64,000 nucleotides of DNA from the NCBI GenBank assembly GCA_031553935.1, contig JAVBKS010000001.1, forward strand, positions 62,001-126,000, given 5' to 3'. A program made the translations under genes and the position numbers. The stretch is from JAISDD01 sp031553935. GTDB taxonomy: Bacteria; Bacillota; Syntrophomonadia; Syntrophomonadales; Syntrophomonadaceae. The notes below the pieces were generated by a model. The model was not told the origin of the DNA. It saw only the letters and a list, made by a program, of their open reading frames with translations, and ran no database searches. Each line of letters begins with the position of its first letter. Position 1 is the first letter of the stretch. Of this stretch, positions 63,223-64,000 are shown piece after piece.

Positions 63223-64000
63223 TTACTCTCCTTCTAATAGATATGTAATTCCGCTCTTGCCAAATTTTTTTCCGGCTTCGCCTTTGCTTAAGTATAATTT
63301 TACCACATCAGAACGTATAAGTGTCTTCTTGATGGGCAGTACTACTTCTGTCCCTACCGGTACAATTGCGTCGATGGGTAATTCCAGCAGAGCCATCTGC
63401 ATAAAGACTTTTCCTCTGATTGGATATTGGCGCCCTGCAATACTGACATGCAACCCATACTTTGTAATTCCCATATATTTCAAGAATGACTTGACAGTGA
63501 TCTTAATTAAATCCCACAAGCCAGCAGCTGGATTTCCAACTTCTAAACCTAAACCATCACTGTAACCAACAGGTATGACTGCGATTTGTGCATCTTTTCT
63601 TAATTTATATGTACTGTAATAGCCTAAGCGGCTGCCTTTTTTAGTGCTCTTGACCGCTACAATGCGGCATTTATATTGAAAAGGATCAAAAAGTGATAAG
63701 CTTGAATTGAATTTTCCTGCCGGATACTGCCCCGACACTAGGGTGCCTATGCGAACAGCATTCATATGCATATGGGGATATTTCAAGGTAACAGCACTAT
63801 TGGCGCAATGCTTAACTGGTATATTTAAACCATTTTCCTCAATTGTCATGCAAATTTCAATAAACTTATGGAACTGCTTTTCCGTATATCCGGCGTTACT
63901 TGCCGCTTGGGCCATATGCGTATAAATGCCTTCTATATAAATATAATCTAAGTTTTCCTTACTCTCAGCAGCGATATTAATTAACTCTTCCATTTCAAAG
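63223..64000 (-). CDS. alr: Alanine racemase, C-terminal part (5' end beyond window)
   Basis: The frame runs past the right edge; about 259 codons are visible. It holds the second half of the PLP barrel (GIYTHMAQA, HCANSAVTLKYP, AVRIGTLVSGQYP) and the C-terminal beta domain with VIPVGYSDGL, whose Tyr is the second catalytic base in this family, and INYLLEGE-like ending. The PLP-Lys half is outside. It makes D-alanine for peptidoglycan. It ends three bases before the sppA start, so the two are co-transcribed. Confidence 0.9.
   Translation of the reverse strand, partial: FEMEELINIAAESKENLDYIYIEGIYTHMAQAASNAGYTEKQFHKFIEICMTIEENGLNIPVKHCANSAVTLKYPHMHMNAVRIGTLVSGQYPAGKFNSSLSLFDPFQYKCRIVAVKSTKKGSRLGYYSTYKLRKDAQIAVIPVGYSDGLGLEVGNPAAGLWDLIKITVKSFLKYMGITKYGLHVSIAGRQYPIRGKVFMQMALLELPIDAIVPVGTEVVLPIKKTLIRSDVVKLYLSKGEAGKKFGKSGITYLLEGE

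Noticed and set aside
1..64000. CRISPR arrays, tRNA, rRNA and intact transposase genes
   Set aside because: Looked for in gaps and by motif; none seen.

Overview
The window looks like a chromosome segment of an endospore-forming, Gram-positive, low-GC bacterium (class Clostridia or a near relative). Supporting genes are spoIID, spo0F, ywmB and an S-layer protein with SLH repeats. Most starts have strong GGAGG-type ribosome binding sites, and many genes start with TTG or GTG. Gene order on the minus strand matches the Bacillus subtilis block spo0F-fbaA-transaldolase-glpX-rho-rpmE-prfA-prmC-ywlC-ywlE-rpiB-glyA-atp-ywmB-murA-spoIID. That synteny strongly suggests Firmicutes; I cannot name the species.

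Layout. (A) 1-5 kb: two divergent membrane histidine kinases, the first cut by the left edge, then two small enzymes (VOC family and 4-oxalocrotonate tautomerase family). (B) 6-15.3 kb: a six-gene minus-strand operon that looks like an exopolysaccharide machine: a HEAT-repeat membrane protein, a GT2 synthase, an unknown secreted protein, a glycosidase-like lipoprotein, a GH18-like protein and an extracellular deacetylase whose NodB domain is split by about 450 residues. (C) 15.6-22.5 kb: a 999-residue hybrid kinase with receivers and HPt, a YbjQ-like protein, a chemoreceptor and a DUF2334-like secreted protein. (D) 22.5-39.7 kb: the conserved housekeeping block (spoIID, murA, ywmB, the complete F1Fo ATP synthase operon, MazG-like, glyA, rpiB, ywlE, ywlC, prmC, prfA, a DUF1385 protein, rpmE). 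(E) 39.7-57 kb: about 17 kb of accessory genes between rpmE and rho: two AAA/DUF4143 ATPases plus a fragment of a third, a DUF3795 protein, YhaM-like exonuclease, radical SAM protein, PanE-like reductase, two paralogous metallo-beta-lactamase-fold hydrolases, a LysM/M23 peptidase, a nitroreductase, a large SLH-anchored M30-like metallopeptidase and an L,D-transpeptidase. (F) 57-64 kb: rho, glpX, fructose-6-phosphate aldolase-like gene, fbaA, spo0F, a Yip1-family membrane protein, sppA and the 3' part of an alanine racemase gene.

The strongest candidate for an undescribed system is the exopolysaccharide operon in B. It has the logic of PNAG systems (processive GT2 synthase, extracellular deacetylase, glycosidase) but lacks recognisable IcaC/IcaD or PgaA/PgaD partners, and adds a HEAT-repeat membrane protein and two unusual secreted proteins. 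Sensor kinases and a chemoreceptor flank it, which suggests but does not prove surface or biofilm control. Other points of interest are a probable CTG start for spo0F, a signal-peptide-like extension on AtpF, an unusual c-subunit ion site, decayed and repeated DUF4143 ATPase sequences sharing an upstream ATTATCAT motif, and a small TAG-interrupted reading frame upstream of the S-layer gene. I saw no tRNA, rRNA, CRISPR array or intact transposase.
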